DNA of 64,000 nucleotides from Enterococcus gallinarum NBRC 100675 (GCF_001544275.1 NZ_BCQE01000018.1:19743-83742), one strand, 5' to 3'. Shown: positions 9,201-16,490, counted from the first letter of the stretch. Notes: generated by a model from the sequence alone, not told the origin. Numbers and translations are program-made.

Positions 9201-10469
9201 AACTGTTAAACGATCTAAACTTATTGTCGCTTTTTCTGGTGCTTCTTTTGTTGCAGTAATCACTAGTTGATTCCCTTGAATTTTGGCAGTAATTCCTCTT
9301 GGTGTGTTGATTCTCACAACATCTTTTAACACATTATTGGTATCTGGAACTTCAATTGTTTGCCCAACTTTTACAGTTTTTGTTTGATTATTAAAAGAAG
9401 CTTTTTTTGTTGCGTTATTGATTTTTTGATCAATTTCTTGTTTAAATGCTTCAAAATTTAAAACTGGATTGGTTCCGTAAAAATTAGAGTTCAAAACTTC
9501 GTGAATATAAAACTGTGTCGCAATCCGACGTTCTAACGATTTATCTTTACTTCCAACATAACCAAAATAAGAAATCAAGGCAATTTTCTTTCTAATAGCC
9601 GCATCTTTGATATATGTTTCTAATGCAGATTTGTTAAACGTACCTGATCCACCCGGAACCCCTGGTTCCACACAAAATGCCACATGACCATCTACATCAA
9701 AAATTTCAATACGGTCATAAGTAAAAGATCGTCCATTCGGTAAAATTGTACTCCCCCAATTTAACCCATTACTTGGCGTAACTAATTGTGAATGAACTTG
9801 TCCAGTATTTACAGCACGTTTCATACGTACAGAACGCGTTGTGGACTCTGCCACAAATAAAGTAAGCTGTTCTTCTGTTTTCTTTTCACTTTCTTTTGAT
9901 TCATTCACTACTTTGTCGGCCTCAGTTTTTGTTTCTTCAGAAACAGCGGCCTTGTTTTCTTCTACTACTGGTTGTGTAGGTTCTTCTAGAATTGACGCAT
10001 TAGAAGGTGCTACGCCAATCGTTGCTTCATCTGTTTCTTTCTTCGTTTCTTCTGTATCTATATCAGAATTAGACACAGCTTTCTCTACAGATTTCTCAAG
10101 AGCAGTTGGTACTTCTGCTGGTTCAGAAGGTGCTCGAGGTGTTGTTTCTGGCGTTGTTACAGCTGACATTGGTGTTTCAACTGGACTATCCCCGGGTCGT
10201 TGACTTTCCCCAATAGTTTCATCAAGGACTGCTTTTTCTGTTGGTGCAGGTGCTTCTGTAGCGGGTGTCACATCTGCAGATACTTCTGGGCTCGTTACTT
10301 CTTCAGGCGCCGTTACTTTCGCTTCTTCAGAAGTTGAAAACACTTGAGAAGCTGTAACAGAAGGTTCTGTTTCTTCTGCATGTGTTGTCATAGTTCCTGT
10401 AAGAAAAGCCACTTGACAAACCACCGCTAGTAAAGCAAACTTCAACCAACTTGTTTTGTTTCTCGTCAT
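6204..10469 (-). CDS. Large LPXTG adhesin with thioester, SpaA/Cna-B and T-Q ester (VaFE) domains
   Basis: The 1421-residue surface protein has a signal peptide ending at THA (about residue 31) and a disordered Thr/Glu/Pro-rich region to about 210. A thioester-type domain follows (about 220-345), with Cys266 in VAFCVEPG and Gln319 in ATQFYIHE as the likely bond-forming pair. Several SpaA/Cna-B domains lie at about 460-880, each with an E-box such as LKEIKAPKGY or LEEIKAPVNY. Three T-Q ester/VaFE repeats (about 880-1235) carry VVFE and ADI/RDI motifs. A further related domain precedes LPKTG at 1387, a membrane segment and a charged tail. Thioester domains in Gram-positive adhesins bind host amines covalently. 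The protein may aid attachment to host tissue or mating partners. The start has AAAGGAG 11 nt upstream. Confidence 0.93.
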   Translation of the reverse strand: MTRNKTSWLKFALLAVVCQVAFLTGTMTTHAEETEPSVTASQVFSTSEEAKVTAPEEVTSPEVSADVTPATEAPAPTEKAVLDETIGESQRPGDSPVETPMSAVTTPETTPRAPSEPAEVPTALEKSVEKAVSNSDIDTEETKKETDEATIGVAPSNASILEEPTQPVVEENKAAVSEETKTEADKVVNESKESEKKTEEQLTLFVAESTTRSVRMKRAVNTGQVHSQLVTPSNGLNWGSTILPNGRSFTYDRIEIFDVDGHVAFCVEPGVPGGSGTFNKSALETYIKDAAIRKKIALISYFGYVGSKDKSLERRIATQFYIHEVLNSNFYGTNPVLNFEAFKQEIDQKINNATKKASFNNQTKTVKVGQTIEVPDTNNVLKDVVRINTPRGITAKIQGNQLVITATKEAPEKATISLDRLTVYGVPMVYKKAGVQTIGILNYPDPLSSILKLNVLKEGNIRVFKEDAETGVKAQGAASLENAVYGLYQADGKKIKEITLKNVNGKVQAEIKDLDPGKYVLKEIKAPKGYVLSDETIEIVVEPGKTVNATVKDQVIKGTIDLVKVANKALVDSTNPDNKPKLAGIETSLTSKTTGQVVKTVVTDKDGYASFGKNTVVFDTYILSETKGKEGYKLFEPFEVTISEQGQTFHYVLEDKVIEQRLKVVKVDQETGKVIPLTNTEFKIFDTLANRYVTMEIPNDTETTDIFKTNEKGFFLTNGTLTYGKDRYRLEEIKAPVNYVLNQKPLVFSITNDTEPIKVIHFANRQARKNVKLFKYEEWNKQKTPLAGVSFTLYNQAGKALDEYTTDKNGEILVKDLVFGDYYFLENAPLESFQPNTDKQAFTVVFKQNAPDDGETLVVSVRNYLIPPKLETQASNKADGEKVIDPIETIVIKDSVSYTNLFVGKEYTISGVLMNKATNAPILQDGKEITSTLTFIADKANGTKDLEFVVNASVLKGQTIVVFEKLFRDGIEVAAHADINDDNQSVRVNNPTVHTTAVFEDGLTIADPTGLFTLNDTVEINEILPGKAYLVKGILMDKATGEALLVHGQPVESAVGFIAKAENEKVIVPFTFDLTGLNGREIVVFESLFRNDEELANHRDINDQGQTVRVTNPSVRTTATHKPTGLKVVNPLTKVTITDAVKYHDLIVGKTYTVNGVLMDKVTEKPVLVDGKEVTSTLTFVAESTDGTVNLDFILDARALRGKEVVVFENLFREGVLLASHADITDKDQTIKIVNPTITTKATNKNGGKEILALPNQTVLEWVKVDGLAIGQIYQLIVQGYLTPDGTPFEGTHAEKIFTADKETMEFLFEFLVDGRNLVGKGLSFAEWLQAKTEDEKETFEEVAKHNVDLTNKDQTVQIVEAPKPPQPMKPEQPQPEVKEAVMVPMLPKTGSEDNGLWIMIGMIFVLAAGLIGYELYKGKN

Positions 10470-10610
10470 GACAAAAACTTCTCCTTTGCTTTATTTTTTG
10501 TTTATATAAAAACGTCGCTATTTCAAATAATAACGACGTAAATAAGATTCTATTCCATTCAATCCGGAGATCTCACTCGTGGTAGTTCATTCATACTGAT
10601 TCCTCCAAAC

Positions 10611-10640
10611 AAAAAAAGCGAGAAAAATTCTCGCTTTTTT
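10611..10640 (-). terminator. Terminator after the LysM gene
   Basis: GCGAGAA and TTCTCGC form a 7-bp stem with a 3-nt loop, flanked by A7 and T6 so it can work in both directions. It lies 13 nt beyond the LysM gene stop. A second hairpin (ACGTCG/CGACGT, about 10512-10537) sits between it and the adhesin start and may be leader structure. Confidence 0.8.
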
Positions 10641-10652
10641 CACATCACTATT

Positions 10653-11576
10653 TTATTGATCTGTTTCATAAAAATCGACTGACCATTTATTAATCGGATC
10701 ATGGTCTTTATTTAATAAACTAGGAACTCCGAAACCATAACCAAACCATTTACTATTTTCATCTTTGATTTCTTTCCAACCATATGCCATAGCCTCTTCT
10801 TCAGAATTAAAAACTTTCCCACTATTTCCAATCATTGCTGGAATAGGCTCCTGATCAACTACTGCAGAAGGATCAATTGCTTGAGTCGTGGTCGATCCAC
10901 CTTGTTCACCACTTGTACTTGGTTGTGTCGGCGTCGTTGGTTTTTCTACTGATTGATCTGATTGCGTTGGTTGATTATCTGCTGGCTTACTTGGTTGAGC
11001 TGGTGTTTCTACTATTCCTGGAGAAACTGTTGTCCCAGCAGTAGAGCTAGTTGCCCCCTCAACAGAACCGCTTGTCACGGTTTGACTGCTGTTTGTATCA
11101 CTAACAGCACCACTCATTTCTTGACTGCTTATAGCTGTTTTACCGCTACTTGCAGTTGTTCCTTGTGCTTTTTCTTCTGCTTGTTTGGCGGGCTCTTGTT
11201 TGCCTACAGGTTTATTCGCATCATTCTTATCTTGCGGGGTTACCACTGATTGCGCAACCGTTTCTCCTTTTTTATTCTTAGCAGTTACAACATTCCCATC
11301 AAAGACTAACGTATTGCCTGCGTAAATCAAATCAACATTCGCAATCTTGTTCAAATCTGCGAGTTTTTGTACCGTCAAATTCGTCGCTTGACTGATTCCC
11401 CACATGGTATCTCCCCAGACAATCGTATATTTGTTTCCTTGTGTTTTTGCAATGTCTGCTTTAATTTGATCGACTGTACGAGGTGTCCATTCAGCTGCTT
11501 CTGCTTTTTCAGTATTCATTGCTAACGCAAGTCCTCCCACAGTCACTCCAATAGCCAATACTCGTAAAATCTTCAT
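10653..11576 (-). CDS. Secreted LysM-domain cell-wall protein
   Basis: The 307-residue protein has a signal peptide (cleavage near AEA, residue 28). One LysM domain (about 49-93, YTIVWGDTMWGISQATNLTV) should bind peptidoglycan. A long Ser/Thr/Gln/Pro-rich linker (about 115-240) follows, then a folded C-terminus of about 60 residues rich in aromatics (AMAYGWKEI, KWFGYGFGV, WSVDFYE). No catalytic hydrolase motif is visible, so it is more likely a wall-bound factor than a lysin. With the two LPXTG proteins it makes a third surface protein encoded in this module. Confidence 0.88.
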   Translation of the reverse strand: MKILRVLAIGVTVGGLALAMNTEKAEAAEWTPRTVDQIKADIAKTQGNKYTIVWGDTMWGISQATNLTVQKLADLNKIANVDLIYAGNTLVFDGNVVTAKNKKGETVAQSVVTPQDKNDANKPVGKQEPAKQAEEKAQGTTASSGKTAISSQEMSGAVSDTNSSQTVTSGSVEGATSSTAGTTVSPGIVETPAQPSKPADNQPTQSDQSVEKPTTPTQPSTSGEQGGSTTTQAIDPSAVVDQEPIPAMIGNSGKVFNSEEEAMAYGWKEIKDENSKWFGYGFGVPSLLNKDHDPINKWSVDFYETDQ

Positions 11577-11627
11577 TACACATTCCTCTTTTCATTGTTA
11601 TTTTTTATTTTAAGCAATTATTATTGC

Positions 11628-11819
11628 TTATTTCTCTTTTTCATCTAAAGCATTTAGTTCTTCTTGAATTGCTTGATACTCACGATCTACCAACGTATCA
11701 ATCACAATTCGATTAGAAATACGCACCTCAAAGTCTTTGGGTCGTGCATTCCATACACGCTTGATTGCATTTGGCTTTTCATGTGTCTCAGGGCTAATTG
11801 CAGCACTTGTTTCAGCCAT
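11628..11819 (-). CDS. Small unknown plasmid protein (63 aa)
   Basis: The 63-residue soluble protein has a well-placed AAGGAGGAG ribosome binding site. It contains NAIKRVWNARPKDFEVRISNRIVIDTLVDREYQAIQEEL in two stretches that look like a beta strand followed by helices. It lies 51 nt upstream of the LysM gene on the same strand and may be co-transcribed with it. I do not recognise the family with certainty. Small basic-then-acidic proteins of this kind occur near replication or partition genes on enterococcal plasmids, so a regulatory role is possible but unproven. Confidence 0.7.
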   Translation of the reverse strand: MAETSAAISPETHEKPNAIKRVWNARPKDFEVRISNRIVIDTLVDREYQAIQEELNALDEKEK

Positions 11820-12109
11820 CTTTTGAACTCCTCCTTACTCAATTTCTATATTCATTAGATCTACATAAGAAAAGGGTTTCAATAGGTTTTACTTTTTTTA
11901 GTACCGAATACATTTTATTTATTTTTCTATCTTCAAATCCCCTCAGCCATGACGAGCACGTCTTCGATTGGATTCTAAAACGCTCAAAACTTCTTTCGTA
12001 TTGAATTGGTTATGAAAGAAAAGTAACGAATGACTTGCTACAATACTACTGTCAACAATTGCCCGACTTTGTTTCTCAATCATATCCTCATTCTTTTTCA
12101 TTACATTGA

Positions 12110-12406
12110 TCAATTAGGATCTTCACAGCGCACGTGCTTTACGGCGTGTTTAAAAATTGTCATATATGTTCCTGTTCGTGTTCCTTCTTTGTCTAGTAAC
12201 GCGATCATAAAATCGTACGTTGAGATAAAGTATAGAATCCCCTCAATTCGCTTACTGTCCATAGTCACAATCGTTACTCTTTTATTCAAGAAAAAGTTTA
12301 ACCCTGTAGGTGTTCGTTGCTGTCGTCGTTCATCCGTTCTTGTGTGCTTTGGTCCTCTGACTGCCACCCTAGGCTCTTTATTCTTATTCGTTTTTTTTAT
12401 TGACAT
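12110..12406 (-). CDS. Sm/Hfq-like putative RNA-binding protein
   Basis: The 98-residue protein has a basic N-terminal tail of about 40 residues (many K/R, TDERRQQR). The remainder reads like the Hfq Sm fold. FLNKRVTIVTMDSKRIEGIL matches Sm1 (Hfq: FLN-x-VTVFLLNGFQLRG), STYDFMIALLDKEG matches the Hfq FDNFTVLLESEG segment, and MTIFKHAVKHV matches the Sm2 motif YKHAIST. Canonical Hfq hexamers bind U-rich and A-rich RNA through these strands. The start at 12406 is an ATG with GGAAGGGA upstream; a TTG six codons earlier is less likely. The basic tail is N-terminal, while Hfq usually carries a C-terminal tail. It could act on the antisense-controlled rep leader nearby; that is inference. Confidence 0.65.
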   Translation of the reverse strand: MSIKKTNKNKEPRVAVRGPKHTRTDERRQQRTPTGLNFFLNKRVTIVTMDSKRIEGILYFISTYDFMIALLDKEGTRTGTYMTIFKHAVKHVRCEDPN

Positions 12407-12439
12407 ATTTCCATTCCCTTCCAATCGTTTTCTTTTGTA

Positions 12440-12466
12440 GACTAGCCTTTTTTCGTTTGCTAGTTT
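12440..12466 (+). repeat. Left copy of 27-bp inverted repeat, terminator-like
   Basis: The core CTAGCCTTTTTTCGTTTG matches the reverse complement of 12944-12970 at 25 of 27 positions. The copy is itself a hairpin (CTAGC/GCTAG) followed by TTTGTCTTTTTT on the plus strand, so it may stop transcripts arriving from the left. Confidence 0.75.
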
Positions 12467-12943
12467 GTCTTTTTTACTTATTTTGACAGAAAAAACAAAG
12501 AAATGTCTGACCTCGCAAGGTTTCTAGCGTTCGCAACCTCAAACTCGTAGAAAGAAAGAATCGCTCCCTTGAAAACAAATGAACGATTACTCGTCATTTT
12601 TTGTTTTCGTGCTAGCTGAGTCTTCGCAACTCTCCTCCCTAGTATGTGCCTCACCCATCCAAACGCACCGCTTCTTCTAGCCGTACTATTTTAGGCGTTT
12701 TATCCTTCCTAAGCTCCGAATAGGCACGCTGATCAGCTTAGAAAGTTCTGTTGATATTCAGTTGTCAAGGATCTGGAAAAACATATCAAAAAACAGTTTA
12801 CGTGTGTCGCTTCAGTTCAACCCTAGTTCAAGGGATTCCTTCCACCAGGTAGCTTTGCTTTTTATCATCAAATGTTTCTGAAAAGCAAGTACGTTTCGTG
12901 TCCGTGCGCTGCTTTTTAATAGCTTTTCACGCTAGTTTTAAAT

Positions 12944-12970
12944 AAACTAACAAACGAAAAAAGGCTAGTT
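12944..12970 (-). repeat. Right copy of 27-bp inverted repeat, terminator-like
   Basis: This is the reverse complement of the left copy with 2 mismatches. On the minus strand it begins 8 nt after the stop of the 97-residue gene, forms an AAACTA/TAGTTT stem and continues into TTATTTAAAA. It is a plausible terminator for the rep operon. Confidence 0.7.
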
Positions 12971-12977
12971 TGTTGGT

Positions 12978-13271
12978 TCAGTATATTTCTTTTAATTTTG
13001 CATAGTGCTCTCGCAAAGTGGTTAACGGTTGTTGCGGACAACCACGACAAGCCACAATCTTTCCATCTAAGAAAATCGACTTGATTTGCGAAAAAAACAG
13101 TTCCGCTTCTTCATCAATCCCTAGTTCTCTTGTAACAATTACTTGCTTCTTTCCTGAATCATCCACAATAATCCGACTAAGCTTCCGTTGAGAGATTTTC
13201 CATCGCTGCCGATTGAATAGCGTTACTTCACAACAAATTCTTTCTAAATGTAAAGGCGTTAATTCCAACAA
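12978..13271 (-). CDS. Unknown small protein downstream of rep
   Basis: The 97-residue protein starts at a TTG preceded by AAGGAGGTG at good spacing. It contains paired cysteines in ERICCEV and ACRGCPQQP, and a basic stretch NRQRWKISQRKLSR. It lies 55 nt after rep on the same strand and is likely co-transcribed. I do not recognise the family. In Inc18 plasmids the replication origin lies just downstream of rep, so the 13272-13326 gap is where oriR would be expected; I could not verify its sequence. Confidence 0.65.
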   Translation of the reverse strand: MLELTPLHLERICCEVTLFNRQRWKISQRKLSRIIVDDSGKKQVIVTRELGIDEEAELFFSQIKSIFLDGKIVACRGCPQQPLTTLREHYAKLKEIY

Positions 13272-13326
13272 AATACCACCTCCTTATCATAGATATATTG
13301 TAAAAGGCAATTGGCGTATTTTACTT

Positions 13327-14808
13327 TCAGCCTGTATCGGCTTCAAATAAGTCTAGCTGATCACTTCTACGATACGCTTTAAAAAAAGGAGCGATTGTTG
13401 TTTCTAATTCTTCATTTGTTAGCAAGAATAACTGCTTTAGCCGAAACAAATACACTTGTTGCTTATCTCGCGTGCGTTTTAAACACTGCTTTAAAAATGT
13501 TCGTATCGACATCAAAATAATTCCTCCTCCTTTTCCACGCTTACTACGATAAAAAATTTTTCTTTCTTCTTTTAATTCTTTTAAAAGTCGATCAAGACTA
13601 CGTGCAGGAATGCCTATCTTCTCTTGTAGCTCTTTTTTGGTACTTTCTATGTACGCTAATCCTTCGGCTTCTACTCGTTTTAGATAATCTAAAAGATCTA
13701 CTCGCCATTCATGTTTGTGACTATATTCTCGTTGTTCTCGTGGCTTTTTGAACTTCCACCATCCTCGTCGCTGGATAAACAACTCTTTTTCCTGGATATC
13801 TGCAGCAATCCATTCTTGACACAATTCTAGGATAAAATCTCGTCGAGCTGCTCGATAATTGCTAGAGTAGGCACTCTTTACAATCGTTTCTACTTCTTTT
13901 TCAGCTAATGGTTCTCTCAAGCGTTCGTTGAATTCAAACATGTTGTACTCACAAGTTTCTTGCCCATAACCAGAAGAAAAATAGGCGAGAGAAAGAGTGA
14001 AAATCACATTATTTCTTCCTAAACGTCCCTCTCCTCCGATAATGTTAGCTTTTCGTAGTAACAAATCAAACCAAGGTTCGTCCACTTGGCGATATACTTT
14101 TTTCTCAGGAAACACAATTAATTTCGCGTTTCTTTCTGCTTCACCTCTCTGGTTAGAGGCTGTTTTCATCGACCAATTGATCCACTCTGAAAATGAATAC
14201 TGATTCTCTGATTCGTAAAACACAATATTTCTTTTATTCGGAAATCGAGCAATACCAAAATGATTACAGCCACTATCTACACCGACTAACTGTTTTGCCA
14301 GCTGTGATCGGATAGTCATTGAAATTCGCTTTGCTACTTCGATTACTTTGAAATTGCTTTTACTTGTAACATAAGCCGGTGAACTTAATAAAAAATAGAC
14401 TTGATAACCAAAATCGGATTCTAGAATCAACGTTGGCATAAAACCTAGCTGATCGATACATGCCAGGATAATTTCTCCTTCATGATTTTCTTTTGAATCG
14501 ATATCAACAACAAACGTATTGATTTGACGCAGATTTTTTTCAAAATGTCCTTTAACAACTAATCGTCTTGTGTCAGTATATTCTCCATATCGATAAACAT
14601 TTGGCGTCCAGTGTGTAATCGTATCAGCTTGTTCTTCAATCGCTTCTAAAGAAGTAATGACGATTCCTCTGGAAACAGATAAGGCTTCTTTTGAATAGTA
14701 AATAAAAATCGAGCCTTTCTTTTCTTCTTCAACAAAGCCTATCGGCTTCAGCTGACTATTCCTAAACTTGTAAGTACGTAATCCATTTTTCAAAAAAATT
14801 TTAAGCAC
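13327..14808 (-). CDS. repE: Inc18-family theta replication initiator (RepE/RepR/RepS type)
   Basis: The 493-residue protein closely resembles pAMbeta1 RepE throughout. Shared blocks include THWTPNVYRYGEYTD, LRQINTFVVDID, GFMPTLILESDFGYQVYF, CNHFGIARFPN, GRNNVIFTLSLAYFSSGY, ETCEYNMFEFNERL and the C-terminal QLDLFEADTG. RepE binds the origin and melts it for DNA polymerase I-primed theta replication. The start is a GTG at 14808 with AGAAAGGAG 7 nt upstream, giving a length near RepE's 496; the longer ATG frame lacks a ribosome binding site. Copy number in this family is set by an antisense RNA acting on the leader, and an attenuator is visible there. Its place next to core chromosomal genes is unusual. 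Confidence 0.95.
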   Translation of the reverse strand: MLKIFLKNGLRTYKFRNSQLKPIGFVEEEKKGSIFIYYSKEALSVSRGIVITSLEAIEEQADTITHWTPNVYRYGEYTDTRRLVVKGHFEKNLRQINTFVVDIDSKENHEGEIILACIDQLGFMPTLILESDFGYQVYFLLSSPAYVTSKSNFKVIEVAKRISMTIRSQLAKQLVGVDSGCNHFGIARFPNKRNIVFYESENQYSFSEWINWSMKTASNQRGEAERNAKLIVFPEKKVYRQVDEPWFDLLLRKANIIGGEGRLGRNNVIFTLSLAYFSSGYGQETCEYNMFEFNERLREPLAEKEVETIVKSAYSSNYRAARRDFILELCQEWIAADIQEKELFIQRRGWWKFKKPREQREYSHKHEWRVDLLDYLKRVEAEGLAYIESTKKELQEKIGIPARSLDRLLKELKEERKIFYRSKRGKGGGIILMSIRTFLKQCLKRTRDKQQVYLFRLKQLFLLTNEELETTIAPFFKAYRRSDQLDLFEADTG

Positions 14809-14843
14809 TTTTTTTCTCCTTTCTGTTTTAAAATTGAGCAAAC

Positions 14844-14880
14844 AAAAAACTCTGTATAAGGTTGCTTACACAGAGTTTTT
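14844..14880 (-). terminator. Transcription attenuator in the rep leader
   Basis: AAAAACTCTGT and ACAGAGTTTTT, with inner TAAG/CTTA pairs, form a stem followed by TTTTTTG on the minus strand. It ends 36 nt before the rep start. In pIP501 and pAMbeta1 a terminator at this place forms when the antisense RNA binds the leader and switches off rep; the same mechanism is inferred here. Confidence 0.8.
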
Positions 14881-15080
14881 AATCATTGTTATTTAATTTT
14901 TTGAGAGAATTCCAATTATTAGAAATTTCTAATTTAACAGTTGGCATTCAGGTAAAAATTAGACACTTACTTGCACAATCTACTGAAATTCAGAAGGTTT
15001 GCACTGATTTATTGGCAGATGTGAGGTCCCCTTCGCGGGAAACGGATGGTAAAGGTGCTTTTGAATAAAAGTCTCTTTCT
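14881..15080. other. rep leader, probable antisense RNA region, and plasmid/chromosome junction
   Basis: This stretch holds the upstream rep leader, where the Inc18 countertranscript would be encoded on the plus strand. No clear promoter pair could be assigned to either strand. A copR-type gene, common upstream of repR in this family, is absent, and the FLP gene starts within about 200 bp. The sequence therefore changes from plasmid to chromosomal type within this interval. Confidence 0.45.
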
Positions 15081-15740
15081 TTAAAGATCTGCTAACTGAT
15101 CTTGGTCAAGCAGCCACACCGTTCGCTTATTGCGGCGGATCCATAGTTTCTCTTCAAAGCGTTTTAATTTTCTTGAAAGAGTTTCGGGTGTGGTTCCTAA
15201 AAACAACGCCAGCTCCTTCATTTTCATAGGCAGCACAACTTGATCTGATTCGGCAACTTTTGCTAGATCTAGTAGATAAGTTGCTAATCGTTCATCAACT
15301 TTTTCCATCATCAGAAAGCGTGCTTGCTGTTCGACTTTTAGCATTTTTTGCGCATTTATTTCTAATAATTTCAAACTTAGCTGGGGGTAATCCAGCAACA
15401 GCTGCGTAAAATCTCGCTGTTTGAGAACACAAACTTCTGTTTTCTCCAACGCTTCTCCAAACAATAGTTCGTTTCGAACACCAAATAGTTGTTTCTCTCC
15501 CTCATAGCCACCGGGTTCAATGACACGCAGGACTTGCTCTTTGCCATTAGCGGAAAGCTGATAGACCTTCAAGCTTCCACGAGCAACGATCACTAACTGA
15601 TCAGCACTGGTTGGGGTAAATATCAGTTCCCCTTTTTCCTTAATGTGATGTGTAACCAGCATGTGAATCACTCGTTGATCCGTTTCATCTAAATGATTGA
15701 ACAATGGCACTAATGAAACACACATATGATCCTTTGCCAT
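15081..15740 (-). CDS. flp: FNR/CRP-family regulator of FLP type (dithiol redox switch)
   Basis: The 219-residue protein has a cyclic-nucleotide-like beta-roll (about 10-120), a dimer helix (about 120-150) and a C-terminal helix-turn-helix. The recognition helix reads TTPETLSRKLKRF, with the E..SR residues that read TTGAT in FNR. It lacks the four-cysteine Fe-S cluster of E. coli FNR. Cys7 and Cys104 are 97 residues apart, the same spacing as Cys5/Cys102 of L. casei FLP, which form a regulatory disulfide. Two perfect FNR boxes are present in the neighbouring ATPase-chaperone genes, the likely targets. The start has AGGAGAGG upstream. Function is inferred from motifs and sites. Confidence 0.85.
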   Translation of the reverse strand: MAKDHMCVSLVPLFNHLDETDQRVIHMLVTHHIKEKGELIFTPTSADQLVIVARGSLKVYQLSANGKEQVLRVIEPGGYEGEKQLFGVRNELLFGEALEKTEVCVLKQRDFTQLLLDYPQLSLKLLEINAQKMLKVEQQARFLMMEKVDERLATYLLDLAKVAESDQVVLPMKMKELALFLGTTPETLSRKLKRFEEKLWIRRNKRTVWLLDQDQLADL

Positions 15741-16237
15741 GGAAATCCTCTCCTATTCGTTACCAGTTTCCCCGCAAAATTGTCCTATCCAAGGAATCAA
15801 TGGCCTTGCAATCACGCAGAAACTTCTTTAGAAAACTCAAAAACTCAGTCCTGCCGAACTTCTTTTATGGAATGTCTCAAACAGCAACAACAGCTGCGAT
15901 TGCTCAACAGCCATGCATGTTAACACGCGACGTTTCTTTTTTAATGTACCACTTTTTTTGAGCATCGTACACCCACCAATTAGCACTAGTGTTGACATAA
16001 ATTTCTGGAAGTTTACTACTTGATGCACCCATTCAAGGATTCCTTCTTCATCAATACTGTTGAGACTAAATCTCCTTGTTGAAGCCTACCCGACTGCTTT
16101 GAAATAAGCCATTAATCCCGTGATCGTCTAACGGCTAAATCTATACACGAAAAAATAATTAACGATAGTAATAGAAAAGATCCATTATCCCTTTCCTATT
16201 AACTTCCTTCGGCTTCATTCCTTTGTTTCAAGTAATA
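15741..16237. other. 500-bp region with no convincing gene
   Basis: One minus-strand frame (15837-16028, 63 codons) is open, but it has no good ribosome binding site and an atypical composition. A half FNR box (TTGATTCCTT, minus strand, about 15796) lies upstream of the regulator, too degenerate to call. I see no clear terminator for the HMA gene. Confidence 0.45.
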
Positions 16238-16465
16238 TCAAGCCAACTCTTTTAGTTGAATCCCTTCAACGACATAACCTAGCGTTTCGATCACTTGTTG
16301 GATTTCTTGCGGAGTGATGATTTCTGGTTGAAATTCTACTTTTACTTTACTGGCATTGAACAGAACATTCACTTTTGTTACACCAGACTGGCGACTCAAC
16401 CCTTGTTCGATTTTTTGCATACAAGATGGACAAGTTAAGGTTTGTAATTGAATAATTGATTTCAT
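16238..16465 (-). CDS. HMA-domain metal chaperone (CopZ-like)
   Basis: The 75-residue protein is a single heavy-metal-associated domain. It has the metal-binding CXXC in LTCPSCMQKIEQGL (Cys12 and Cys15) and the usual beta-alpha-beta pattern ending in IETLGY. Such proteins bind Cu(I) or similar ions and deliver them to P1B ATPases or their regulators. It starts 25 nt after the ATPase stop with AAAGGAGG upstream. An FNR box plus -10 within the end of the ATPase gene suggests its own redox-controlled promoter. The metal cannot be told from sequence. Confidence 0.88.
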   Translation of the reverse strand: MKSIIQLQTLTCPSCMQKIEQGLSRQSGVTKVNVLFNASKVKVEFQPEIITPQEIQQVIETLGYVVEGIQLKELA

Positions 16466-16490
16466 GACTATTCCTCCTTTATTGATAGTC

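Larger units (their letters stand above)
12407..12977. other. 570-bp non-coding region between the Hfq-like gene and the rep cluster
   Basis: I find no ORF with a ribosome binding site on either strand. A 27-bp inverted repeat bounds most of the region (12440-12466 and 12944-12970). It should hold the promoter of the Hfq-like gene and could hold a small RNA or a cis-acting plasmid site, but no iteron series is evident by eye. Confidence 0.5.

Noticed and set aside
14886..15068. Plus-strand 60-codon ORF opposite the rep leader
   Set aside because: No ribosome binding site and no recognisable domain; it covers the region where an antisense RNA is expected.
15837..16028. Minus-strand 63-codon ORF upstream of the FLP gene
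   Set aside because: No good start site and unusual composition; described as a gap instead.
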